This document shows, piece after piece, positions 1 through 5,281 of a stretch of DNA of 5,281 nt. The stretch is from Pseudobdellovibrionaceae bacterium (GTDB lineage: Bacteria > Bdellovibrionota > Bdellovibrionia > Bdellovibrionales > Bdellovibrionaceae). The position numbers were made by a program, and so were the translations under genes. How positions within the stretch are numbered: position 1 is the first letter of the stretch; the number at the start of each line of letters is the position of its first letter. The DNA is taken from contig CANCBY010000179.1 of NCBI GenBank assembly GCA_947374445.1, positions 1 through 5,281 of the forward strand. The letters are read 5' to 3'. The notes beneath the pieces were generated by a model, which had not been told where the DNA came from, searched no databases, and saw only the letters and a program-made list of their open reading frames with translations.

Positions 1-89
1 TGCAGTGAAGCACCGCCCAGCTTGATCAGCACGCGGTTGTTGTTGGTTTGTACAGAAGCCATGGCTGTGACTGAGTAACTTGGGCTCAT
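1..89 (-). CDS. argB: N-acetylglutamate kinase, N-terminal fragment (runs off left edge)
   Basis: Only the first 29 codons are present; the rest lies beyond the left edge. The peptide has a short polar leader followed by RVLIKLGGASL, the first beta strand and glycine-rich phosphate-binding loop of the amino acid kinase family. ArgB phosphorylates N-acetylglutamate with ATP, the step just before ArgC. I place the start at the ATG at 89-87 because it overlaps the argJ stop as ATGA and has GGAG five bases upstream (98-95). A second in-frame ATG at 62-60 would remove nine residues but has no Shine-Dalgarno site. Position behind argC-argJ supports argB over other kinases of the fold, such as aspartokinase or glutamate 5-kinase, but the fragment is too short to show the substrate-binding residues. 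Confidence 0.85.
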   Translation of the reverse strand, partial: MSPSYSVTAMASVQTNNNRVLIKLGGASL

Positions 90-1282
90 GAATACTCCGT
101 GTTGATGTCGACATATTTTTTAGAAAGATCGCAGCCCCAAGCGGTGGCTCTTGATGTTCCAGACTTAAGATCAATTTTAATATGAATTTTCGTTTGCTTT
201 AAAAGAGCGCGGACTTCGTCTTTGTCGAAAGCCAAAGGACTGCCATTTTCAAAAAGAGTTTTGCCTTGCAAAGTCAGAGTCATTTTATCCAGGCAAGCCG
301 CAGGAACTTTCTCGGCACCTAAACGAGCCAGGATGCGGCCCCAGTTAGGGTCTTCACCATGCATGGCAGTTTTCACGAGTGGGGACATCGTCACACCACG
401 TACTGCTTGTTTTGCAAGAGCCTCACTCGGCGAACCAATCATTTCTACTTCGATCAATTTGCTGGCGCCTTCGCCATCAGCCGCAATACTCTGAGCCAAG
501 AATTGTGACACTTCGATCAGCGCTTTTTTGAAGGCCTTTACGTCAGCATCTGTTGTAAGTCCTGCTTTAGCCTCACCATTGGCCATCATGAACACGCAGT
601 CATTGGTAGAACTATCGCCATCAACACTGATCATGTTGAAGCTAAGATCAGTCGCTTCTTTTAGTAAAGATTGGCAGAGATTTTTATCAATCTTTGCGTC
701 CGTCAAAAGATAGCCCAGCATGGTTGCCATGTTTGGATGAATCATGCCCGAGCCTTTGCAGATGCCAGTCAGGCGCACATCACCTTCAGAAAGGTGAACA
801 ACTGTTGTTACTGTTTTTGGCACAAGGTCGGTGGTCAAAATAGCTAAAGCAAAATTTTCTGCCACATCAGTAGCGCGGCTCACAAGCTCAGGCATGCAAG
901 GATTGATTTTGTCGATGGCCAAATGCGCGCCAATCACACCAGTACTTGCAACAAGGACTTGATGTGTGTCTACGCCCAAGGCTTTGGCTGCAGCAGAAAC
1001 CATGGAGAGATTGTTTTCAAATCCCAACGGGCCCGTAGCAGCATTGGCTTGGCCGCTGTTTGTGATGATCGCGCGAATATTGTCCGCAGGTAAAAGTTTT
1101 TGGCAATAGACAACAGGTGCGGCTTTGCACTCATTCAATGTGAACACGCCAGCAGCCACAGCATCAACTTCAGAAATTAGCAGACCAATATCAGGACGAT
1201 ATCTACGCACGCCGCAGTTAACACCACTTGCAAGAAACCCTTTTGGTAATATTGTCCTTAGTAGTCCTGGTCCTGGTGTCAT
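86..1282 (-). CDS. argJ: Glutamate N-acetyltransferase / ornithine acetyltransferase (ArgJ)
   Basis: ArgJ moves the acetyl group from N-acetylornithine to glutamate, releasing ornithine and regenerating N-acetylglutamate (cyclic arginine pathway, cytoplasm). Some members also use acetyl-CoA; sequence alone cannot tell which type this is. The 398-residue length is normal. Visible motifs are the N-terminal PKGFLASGVNCG (13-24), the STGVIG oxyanion-hole region (113-118), KGSGM (176-180), the self-cleavage site NMATML with nucleophile Thr187, EGASK (271-275), GEDPNWGR (309-316) and the C-terminal AWGCDL. The precursor should cleave itself between Ala186 and Thr187 into alpha and beta chains. Two oddities: the usual TTDT motif reads TTDL (150-153), and the protein ends INTEYS, one residue shorter than the usual N-x-x-Y-x-S/T end. 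The ATG overlaps the argC stop as ATGA and has AAGGA five bases upstream (1292-1288). Confidence 0.97.
   Translation of the reverse strand: MTPGPGLLRTILPKGFLASGVNCGVRRYRPDIGLLISEVDAVAAGVFTLNECKAAPVVYCQKLLPADNIRAIITNSGQANAATGPLGFENNLSMVSAAAKALGVDTHQVLVASTGVIGAHLAIDKINPCMPELVSRATDVAENFALAILTTDLVPKTVTTVVHLSEGDVRLTGICKGSGMIHPNMATMLGYLLTDAKIDKNLCQSLLKEATDLSFNMISVDGDSSTNDCVFMMANGEAKAGLTTDADVKAFKKALIEVSQFLAQSIAADGEGASKLIEVEMIGSPSEALAKQAVRGVTMSPLVKTAMHGEDPNWGRILARLGAEKVPAACLDKMTLTLQGKTLFENGSPLAFDKDEVRALLKQTKIHIKIDLKSGTSRATAWGCDLSKKYVDINTEYS
95..98 (-). promoter_or_regulatory. Ribosome binding site of argB inside the argJ 3' end
   Basis: GGAG on the minus strand lies five bases before the ATG at 89 and inside the last codons of argJ. 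It favours this start over the in-frame ATG at 62, which has no such site, and it fits translational coupling from argJ to argB. Confidence 0.7.
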
Positions 1283-2397
1283 AGAATTCCTTTTTGCATC
1301 AACAGTCCCGTTTCAACAGGGGCATCGATCAGGCGATTAAAATTTTCAATGGCTTGGCCCGCAGCTCCTTTGACCAAATTGTCGATCAAAGAAAAGACAT
1401 AGAGTTTATTGCCGACAAGTTCAAAAGAGATGTGCGTGCGAGCCGTACCGACAACTTTTTTAAGAGCCGTGAGTTGCTGGTGAGCCGCACTGACGGGCCC
1501 AAACTTTACAAGTGGATAAGAGAAATACTCTTCAGCATAGGCACGCTCGATTTGCTTGAGGTCTGAAGTTTTTGCCGTCGCATAAATACCTGCGATAATT
1601 CCACGACGTGTCGGCAACAGGTGAGTGGTAAAGTGTGGATCTAGTTTTTGCTTAGTGCCCGAGAACATTTCAAGGGCTTCGATGATCTCTGGCAAATGCT
1701 GATGGCGACCTACTTTATATGGAAGGCATTCGCCATCAACTTCAGTAAAGAGAAGATTCTCTGCCGCTTTTTTGCCCGCGCCTGAAGTGCCAGACTTGGC
1801 ATCAATTACAAGATGAGATGTTTCGATCAGGTTCCGTTTAAGCAGTGGCAGCAGCGCCATTGAAATCGCAGTGGCATAGCAACCTGGATTTGAGATCAAA
1901 GTTGGTTGATTGAGATTGACCGGTCCACACCAAGGAACGAGACCGTAAATTGCTTGCGACAATACTGCGGGCTCGGTGTGATCAAAGTTATACCATTTTT
2001 TATAATCATTTTTTTTGAGGCGAAACGCTCCGCTCAAATCAATCACGTGTTTGCCAGCTTTGAGAATTTTTGGCGCAAGCTCAAGAGAAACTTCTGTAGG
2101 TGTTGCTAAGAAAACAAAATCAGTCAGTGAGTTTAGAATTTGTGAATCAGAAAGGCACTGCACATTTTCAGCAGCAGGCTCTAACAAATGATCTGTCAGT
2201 TTAAAATCTGAAGTCGCAAAACATGTTGTGAGCTTGGCCCACGGATGCGAGAGAAGTGTGCGCGCAAGTTCTAGTCCTGTGTAGCCACGGGCTCCAACAA
2301 TAGAGCAAGTGTACTTTTTTGTTGTGTTCACAGGAGACAGTTCGACCACGTTTTTACTCACACTTTCTTCATTGCGTTGAGGGGATTTTGGTAGCAT
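1279..2397 (-). CDS. argC: N-acetyl-gamma-glutamyl-phosphate reductase (ArgC)
   Basis: ArgC reduces N-acetylglutamyl phosphate with NADPH to N-acetylglutamate semialdehyde, directly after ArgB. The 372-residue protein has the Rossmann motif GARGYTG (35-41), FLATP (96-100), DLSGAFR (120-126), the catalytic site SNPGCYAT with Cys173, AKSGTSGAGKKA (200-211), the histidine-rich GRHQHLPEI (230-238), HLLPTRRGI (259-267) and DNLVKGAAGQA (339-349). The YGLVPWC stretch (151-157) recalls the E. coli type of ArgC. The Rossmann fold begins about 28 residues later than in typical ArgC, so the first 25-30 residues are an unusual polar extension or the start is wrong. No good Shine-Dalgarno site precedes ATG 2397; GTG codons at 2361 and 2331 are in frame, the first with a purine-rich GAAGAAAG before it. 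First gene of the leftward operon; the stop overlaps argJ by 4 bp. Confidence 0.96.
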   Translation of the reverse strand: MLPKSPQRNEESVSKNVVELSPVNTTKKYTCSIVGARGYTGLELARTLLSHPWAKLTTCFATSDFKLTDHLLEPAAENVQCLSDSQILNSLTDFVFLATPTEVSLELAPKILKAGKHVIDLSGAFRLKKNDYKKWYNFDHTEPAVLSQAIYGLVPWCGPVNLNQPTLISNPGCYATAISMALLPLLKRNLIETSHLVIDAKSGTSGAGKKAAENLLFTEVDGECLPYKVGRHQHLPEIIEALEMFSGTKQKLDPHFTTHLLPTRRGIIAGIYATAKTSDLKQIERAYAEEYFSYPLVKFGPVSAAHQQLTALKKVVGTARTHISFELVGNKLYVFSLIDNLVKGAAGQAIENFNRLIDAPVETGLLMQKGIL

Positions 2398-2403
2398 TTC
2401 GTT

Positions 2404-2442
2404 GCCACATAATTATGCAATATTTGTGCATAATTATGTGAT
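2404..2442. promoter_or_regulatory. Tandem ARG-box operator (probable ArgR binding site)
   Basis: Two copies of an AT-rich palindrome with core CATAATTATG lie at 2408-2417 and 2429-2438. As 18-bp boxes they are GCCACATAATTATGCAAT (2404-2421) and TGTGCATAATTATGTGAT (2425-2442), separated by 3 bp, so their centres are 21 bp apart. This is the spacing known for E. coli double ARG boxes bound by one ArgR hexamer. The pair also forms a perfect 14-bp inverted repeat (2406-2419 with 2427-2440). The better TGCA half of each box faces the centre. Match to the E. coli core TGAATAATTATTCA is good in the middle, with C for A at position 3. It overlaps the likely argC promoter, so repression of argCJB by ArgR with arginine is inferred. 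ArgR itself is not in the window. Confidence 0.82.
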
Positions 2443-2458
2443 TAAACCCCATTGTCAA
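2430..2458 (-). promoter_or_regulatory. Probable sigma-70 promoter of argCJB
   Basis: On the minus strand a perfect -35 TTGACA occupies 2458-2453. A -10 candidate AATTAT (2435-2430, 4 of 6 matches) follows with a 17-bp spacer; CATAAT (2438-2433, 5 of 6) is also possible but only 14 bp away. Either lies inside the second ARG box, so a bound repressor would block RNA polymerase. Transcription would begin near 2423, leaving a leader of about 25 bases before the argC ATG. Confidence 0.6.
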
Positions 2459-2481
2459 TTTTAAAAAGCTATAAAAATGCT

Positions 2482-2514
2482 TTGACTGCATAATTATTCT
2501 ATAGTCTGTATAGT
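2482..2514 (+). promoter_or_regulatory. Candidate argGH promoter region
   Basis: TTGACT (2482-2487) is a good -35 hexamer. Two TATAGT elements follow (2500-2505 and 2509-2514), but the spacers are 12 and 21 bp, neither the usual 17. The promoter is therefore approximate, although some promoter must lie here because argG is the first rightward gene. The two TATAGT elements belong to a 7-bp direct repeat. Confidence 0.35.
2485..2502. promoter_or_regulatory. Single ARG box in front of argG
   Basis: ACTGCATAATTATTCTAT repeats the TGCATAATTAT element of the double operator. Its 14-bp core TGCATAATTATTCT matches 12 of 14 positions of the E. coli core TGAATAATTATTCA. Its centre is 60 bp from that of the second box. 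I find no good partner box 21 bp to either side, so it appears to stand alone. It overlaps the end of the TTGACT element on the argG side, which fits repression of argGH. Function is inferred. Confidence 0.65.
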
Positions 2515-2515
2515 C
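2500..2515. repeat. Short direct repeat TATAGTC-TG-TATAGTC
   Basis: TATAGTC occurs at 2500-2506 and again at 2509-2515, a 9-bp period, directly after the single ARG box. Both copies look like -10 elements. This may be chance in an AT-rich region, or alternative -10 sequences for argG. Confidence 0.4.
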
Positions 2516-2554
2516 CCTCAAATCGTTTCAGTACTTATTTATAGTGCATATTTT

Positions 2555-2559
2555 GGAGG
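2555..2559 (+). promoter_or_regulatory. Ribosome binding site of argG
   Basis: GGAGG lies five bases before the ATG at 2565, an ideal Shine-Dalgarno arrangement. An in-frame GTG at 2544 would add seven residues, but then the GGAGG would sit inside the gene. ATG 2565 is therefore the start. Confidence 0.88.
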
Positions 2560-2564
2560 CTTTT

Positions 2565-3779
2565 ATGGCGCAGGCTCAAGACAAGGTTTTGTTAGTATAT
2601 AGTGGGGGGCTCGATACTTCTGTCTGTATCCCTCTCATGCGACAAGAATACGGCTACAAAGAGGTCGTGACTGTGACTGTTGACGTCGGTCAACCTCAGG
2701 CCGATATCGATCAAGCGGCAGAGAAGGCAAAAATCCTCGGGACTGAACATTATACAGTCGACGCCAAAGAAGAATTTACAAAAGAATACTGCTGGGCTGC
2801 TGTCCGCGCCAACGGCGATTACCAAGGCTATCCCATGTCGACATCCATTGCTCGACCGATCATTGCGGCGAAAGCGGCAGAGATGGGCAAAAAACTCGGA
2901 GTAAAGGCTTTTGCTCACGGTTGCACTGGCAAAGGTAATGACCAATTCCGAATCGAGTTTGGTATCCGCTCGCAAATGCCAGAGGCGATCATTCATGCGC
3001 CAGTGCGTGAGCGCAATATGACTCGCAGCTGGGAGATCGAGTACGCCAAGAAAAACAACGTGCCAATACAACAGAGCTTAGAAAAGATCTGGTCGATTGA
3101 TGAAAATCTTTGGGGTCGCTCGATCGAGGGTGGTCGTCTTGAAGAGCCAGACTTTGCTCCGCCAGAAGAAATTTTTCAATGGACTAAGTCTGTTGAAAAA
3201 GCCAACGACAAAGCCACTGAGATTAGCGTTCAGTTTAAAGACGGAGTTCCGGTTTCAATCAACGGCAAGGCTCAAACTCCAGCCCAACTCGTGCTGACGA
3301 TGAATAAGCTTGCGGGCGATAACGGTGTGGGTCGTATTGATATTATGGAAGATCGCATGATGGGCCTTAAAGTTCGCGAGAACTACGAGTGCCCAGGAGC
3401 CACAGTATTTTTGAAAGCGCACAAAGCGCTCGAAAACTTGGTGCTCACTCGTGACGAGATCCGCTTCAAGGCGATCGTGGATCAAGAGTGGAGCAAGCTT
3501 GCTTACGAAGGTTTGTGGTGGGATCCGTTCAAAACTGATCTTGAGGCTTTTATCAACGCCACACAAACCCGCGTGCACGGCGAAGTTCTGATGAAGCTTT
3601 ACAAAGGCACATGCACAGTTGTAGGCCGTAAATCGCACTGGGCTCTTTACTCTGAAGATCTTGCAAGCTTTGATTCAACGACTTTCGATCAGCGCGAAAG
3701 CACTGGAGCCGTGAAGAACTTCGGAATGCAGCCACGCATGTTTTACAGCCTTCTTGAGAAGAACAGAAAAAACCTGTAA
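2565..3779 (+). CDS. argG: Argininosuccinate synthase (ArgG)
   Basis: ArgG joins citrulline and aspartate with ATP to form argininosuccinate, the penultimate step of arginine synthesis, in the cytoplasm; the family is a homotetramer. From ATG 2565 the protein has 404 residues, the usual length of the common short ArgG subfamily (E. coli ArgG is longer and of the other type). Visible are the ATP pyrophosphatase P-loop SGGLDTS (13-19), YPMSTSIARP (89-98), the citrulline/aspartate-binding AHGCTGKGNDQFR (117-129), SIDENLWGRSIEGG (177-190) and EDRMMGLKVRE (262-272). No key residue appears to be missing. It is the first gene of the rightward pair; argH follows after 36 bp with no terminator-like hairpin between, so the two are probably co-transcribed. 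A single ARG box at 2485-2502 suggests arginine repression. Confidence 0.98.
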   Translation: MAQAQDKVLLVYSGGLDTSVCIPLMRQEYGYKEVVTVTVDVGQPQADIDQAAEKAKILGTEHYTVDAKEEFTKEYCWAAVRANGDYQGYPMSTSIARPIIAAKAAEMGKKLGVKAFAHGCTGKGNDQFRIEFGIRSQMPEAIIHAPVRERNMTRSWEIEYAKKNNVPIQQSLEKIWSIDENLWGRSIEGGRLEEPDFAPPEEIFQWTKSVEKANDKATEISVQFKDGVPVSINGKAQTPAQLVLTMNKLAGDNGVGRIDIMEDRMMGLKVRENYECPGATVFLKAHKALENLVLTRDEIRFKAIVDQEWSKLAYEGLWWDPFKTDLEAFINATQTRVHGEVLMKLYKGTCTVVGRKSHWALYSEDLASFDSTTFDQRESTGAVKNFGMQPRMFYSLLEKNRKNL

Positions 3780-3815
3780 GGCTTTCGTAACATAAGATCT
3801 TGAGTGTGAGGATGT

Positions 3816-5189
3816 ATGAGCAAACTTTGGGGTGGACGATTTGAGCTAGAGACAGATGTTGAAGTCGAAAAATTTTCGGCTTCAATGAATATTGATCGCA
3901 GGCTCTGGTCGGTCGACATCAAGGCCTCGATGGCTCACGCACGAATGCTGGGTGAGCAAGCGATTATTTCTCCCGCAGACGCAGCTCAGTTGATCGCAGG
4001 TCTTAACTCTCTTCATGAGGATCTCACGACGGGCAGGCTTGAGCTTGATAGCACGGCCGAGGACATTCACTCCGACATCGAAAAAAAGCTGGCTGAAAAG
4101 CTAGGCCCAGTTGCTGGCAAGCTGCACACAGCTCGCAGCCGCAATGATCAAGTGGCAACAGACTCTAGGCTTTATTTGCGCGGAGAAGTTCTTTCGTTGA
4201 TCGAGGAGATCAAAGCTCTTCAGGAATATTTTTTAGCCTCGGCAAAGATCCACACACAAACTGTGCTGCCAGGCTTTACGCATTTGCAGCACGCGCAGCC
4301 GGTGAGCCTAGCTCATCATTTGCTCGCGTATTTTTGGATGTTGCAGCGAGACCGTGAGCGTTTAGAGCAAAGTCTTCCGCGCATCAATTCATTGCCGCTG
4401 GGCTCGGCGGCTCTTGCTGGCACAGGCTTTAATCTTGACCGACAAGCAGTGGCTGCAGAGCTTGGTTTTGATAAAGTCACAGAAAATAGTTTAGATGCAG
4501 TCAGTGACCGAGATTTTGTCGTTGAGTTTTTGTCGAATGGCTCGCTGATCATGATGCATTTGTCTCGGCTATCAGAGGAGTTGATCTTGTGGTCGACACC
4601 TGAGTTTGCTTTTGTGCAACTCGGAGATGAGGTAACAACCGGCTCAAGCATAATGCCACAAAAGAAAAACCCAGATGTGGCAGAACTTATCCGTGGACGG
4701 GTGGGGCGCTTGTATGGCTCCCTGATGGGTGCACTCACAATGCTCAAGGGTCTTCCGCTTTCATACAATCGCGACCTGCAAGAGGACAAAGTCTTTCTCT
4801 TTGACGGGCTCGACACTGTACGAGCGTCAGTTCGCCTCATGCTCATCATGCTTGAGAAGGCCACATGGAAGGCCGAGAGCATGGCAAAATCTTTGCGCGG
4901 CGATTTTTCAAACGCTACAGATCTAGCCGACGATTTGGTGACCAAAGGTCTGCCGTTCAGGCAGGCCCACGAAGTGATTGGTAAGATCGTCAATCATTGC
5001 ATCAAGACCGGGCTTCCGCTCGAAGATATTACTCTGCCAGCGCTCAAGGGCTTCAGCCCATTGTTTGATGAGAAGTCGCTGGGGCTACTGCCACACGTAG
5101 CCGTGATGAAGGCCCGCACCTCTGAGGGGGGCACCGCCCCGAGTGCTGTGCTCGCGCAGATTGCGAAGGCGGAGCTGGCGTTAGGGTAG
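3816..5189 (+). CDS. argH: Argininosuccinate lyase (ArgH)
   Basis: ArgH splits argininosuccinate into arginine and fumarate, the last step of the pathway. It belongs to the fumarase/aspartase superfamily, which works as homotetramers with active sites built from three subunits. The 457-residue length is normal. The protein opens with the typical MSKLWGGRF and shows HTARSRNDQ (104-112), FTHLQHAQP with probable catalytic His156 (154-162), LPLGSAALAGT (193-203), SDRDFVVEFL (230-239), the superfamily signature GSSIMPQKKNPD with the catalytic serine (276-287) and YNRDLQEDK (317-325). ATG 3816 is chosen because the protein then begins like its relatives and GAGG (3808-3811) lies four bases upstream; an ATG at 3812 is out of frame. 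It is the second gene of the argGH pair. The stop is TAG. Confidence 0.98.
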   Translation: MSKLWGGRFELETDVEVEKFSASMNIDRRLWSVDIKASMAHARMLGEQAIISPADAAQLIAGLNSLHEDLTTGRLELDSTAEDIHSDIEKKLAEKLGPVAGKLHTARSRNDQVATDSRLYLRGEVLSLIEEIKALQEYFLASAKIHTQTVLPGFTHLQHAQPVSLAHHLLAYFWMLQRDRERLEQSLPRINSLPLGSAALAGTGFNLDRQAVAAELGFDKVTENSLDAVSDRDFVVEFLSNGSLIMMHLSRLSEELILWSTPEFAFVQLGDEVTTGSSIMPQKKNPDVAELIRGRVGRLYGSLMGALTMLKGLPLSYNRDLQEDKVFLFDGLDTVRASVRLMLIMLEKATWKAESMAKSLRGDFSNATDLADDLVTKGLPFRQAHEVIGKIVNHCIKTGLPLEDITLPALKGFSPLFDEKSLGLLPHVAVMKARTSEGGTAPSAVLAQIAKAELALG

Positions 5190-5281
5190 GGGGTCGTTTC
5201 TTTCTGTGTGATCAGGAAAGCTGGCTAAGGACAAGCTTTAAATCGCTTTAAGGATTCTATACACAGCTTAATAATTCGGGC
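5190..5281. other. Non-coding flank after argH
   Basis: These 92 bases hold no recognisable gene. A 6-bp inverted repeat (AAAGCT 5217-5222 / AGCTTT 5234-5239, 11-base loop) could end argGH transcription, but its stem is short and AT-rich and no T-run follows, so I do not call a terminator. GCTTTAA occurs twice, 10 bp apart (5235-5241 and 5245-5251). The flank may contain the control region of a gene beyond the right edge. Confidence 0.3.

Noticed and set aside
2369..2410. Possible 13-codon leader peptide on the minus strand before and overlapping argC
   Set aside because: No ribosome binding site, no run of Arg codons and no attenuator-like hairpin; the ATG is simply part of the operator palindrome.
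2545..2558. Fourth ARG-box-like site TGCATATTTT before argG
   Set aside because: Only the left half matches, the right half is the Shine-Dalgarno site, and the 58-bp distance from the single box does not fit 21-bp phasing.
2544..2564. Upstream GTG start for argG
   Set aside because: It would place the ideal GGAGG site inside the gene; ATG 2565 is correctly spaced from it.
2592..3071. 159-codon open frame antisense to argG
   Set aside because: Fully covered by argG, which has intact motifs throughout; the predicted protein resembles nothing I know.
3553..3885. 110-codon antisense frame spanning the argG-argH junction
   Set aside because: It covers the end of argG and the start of argH on the opposite strand, without a ribosome binding site or known motif.
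4316..4993. 225-codon open frame antisense to argH
   Set aside because: It lies wholly within the well-supported argH gene, its product is rich in Ser and Arg with no recognisable domain, and it has no operon context. It is a coding shadow.
5128..5140. GC-rich hairpin GGGGC-ACC-GCCCC near the end of argH
   Set aside because: It encodes the conserved SEGGTAPS segment of the lyase, lies before the stop and has no T-run, so it is not a terminator.

Overview
This window is a compact arginine-biosynthesis locus made of two divergently transcribed gene groups around one AT-rich control region. Going leftward (minus strand) are argC, argJ and the first 29 codons of a probable argB, which runs off the left edge. 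Going rightward (plus strand) are argG and argH. All four complete genes are full length and carry their family signature motifs. I see no mobile element, CRISPR array, RNA gene or pseudogene.

Layout: 1-89, start of argB (N-acetylglutamate kinase); 86-1282, argJ (ornithine acetyltransferase); 1279-2397, argC (N-acetyl-gamma-glutamyl-phosphate reductase); 2398-2564, shared control region; 2565-3779, argG (argininosuccinate synthase); 3816-5189, argH (argininosuccinate lyase); 5190-5281, non-coding flank without a convincing feature. argC/argJ and argJ/argB each overlap by 4 bp (ATGA), and argG and argH are 36 bp apart. This points to an argCJB operon and an argGH operon.

Together, ArgB and ArgC act on N-acetylglutamate. 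ArgJ recovers ornithine and recycles the acetyl group. ArgG and ArgH turn citrulline into arginine. The acetylornithine aminotransferase (argD), the ornithine carbamoyltransferase (argF) and the regulator ArgR are not in the window and must lie elsewhere.

The most informative non-coding element is a perfect 14-bp inverted repeat (2406-2419 / 2427-2440). It reads as two ARG boxes with centres 21 bp apart, the classical ArgR double-operator spacing, and it covers the probable -10 of argC. A third, single box lies at 2485-2502, at the -35 of the candidate argG promoter. I infer arginine-dependent repression by an ArgR-type hexamer, possibly of different strength on the two sides.

The organism is a bacterium with moderate GC content and good Shine-Dalgarno sites. 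The ArgC resembles the proteobacterial type, and the boxes resemble the E. coli ARG box. A proteobacterium or a relative such as Bdellovibrionota is plausible, but the sequence alone does not fix the taxon. I do not see a new biological system here. The points worth checking are the operator architecture, the N-terminal extension of ArgC, and two small departures from consensus in ArgJ.
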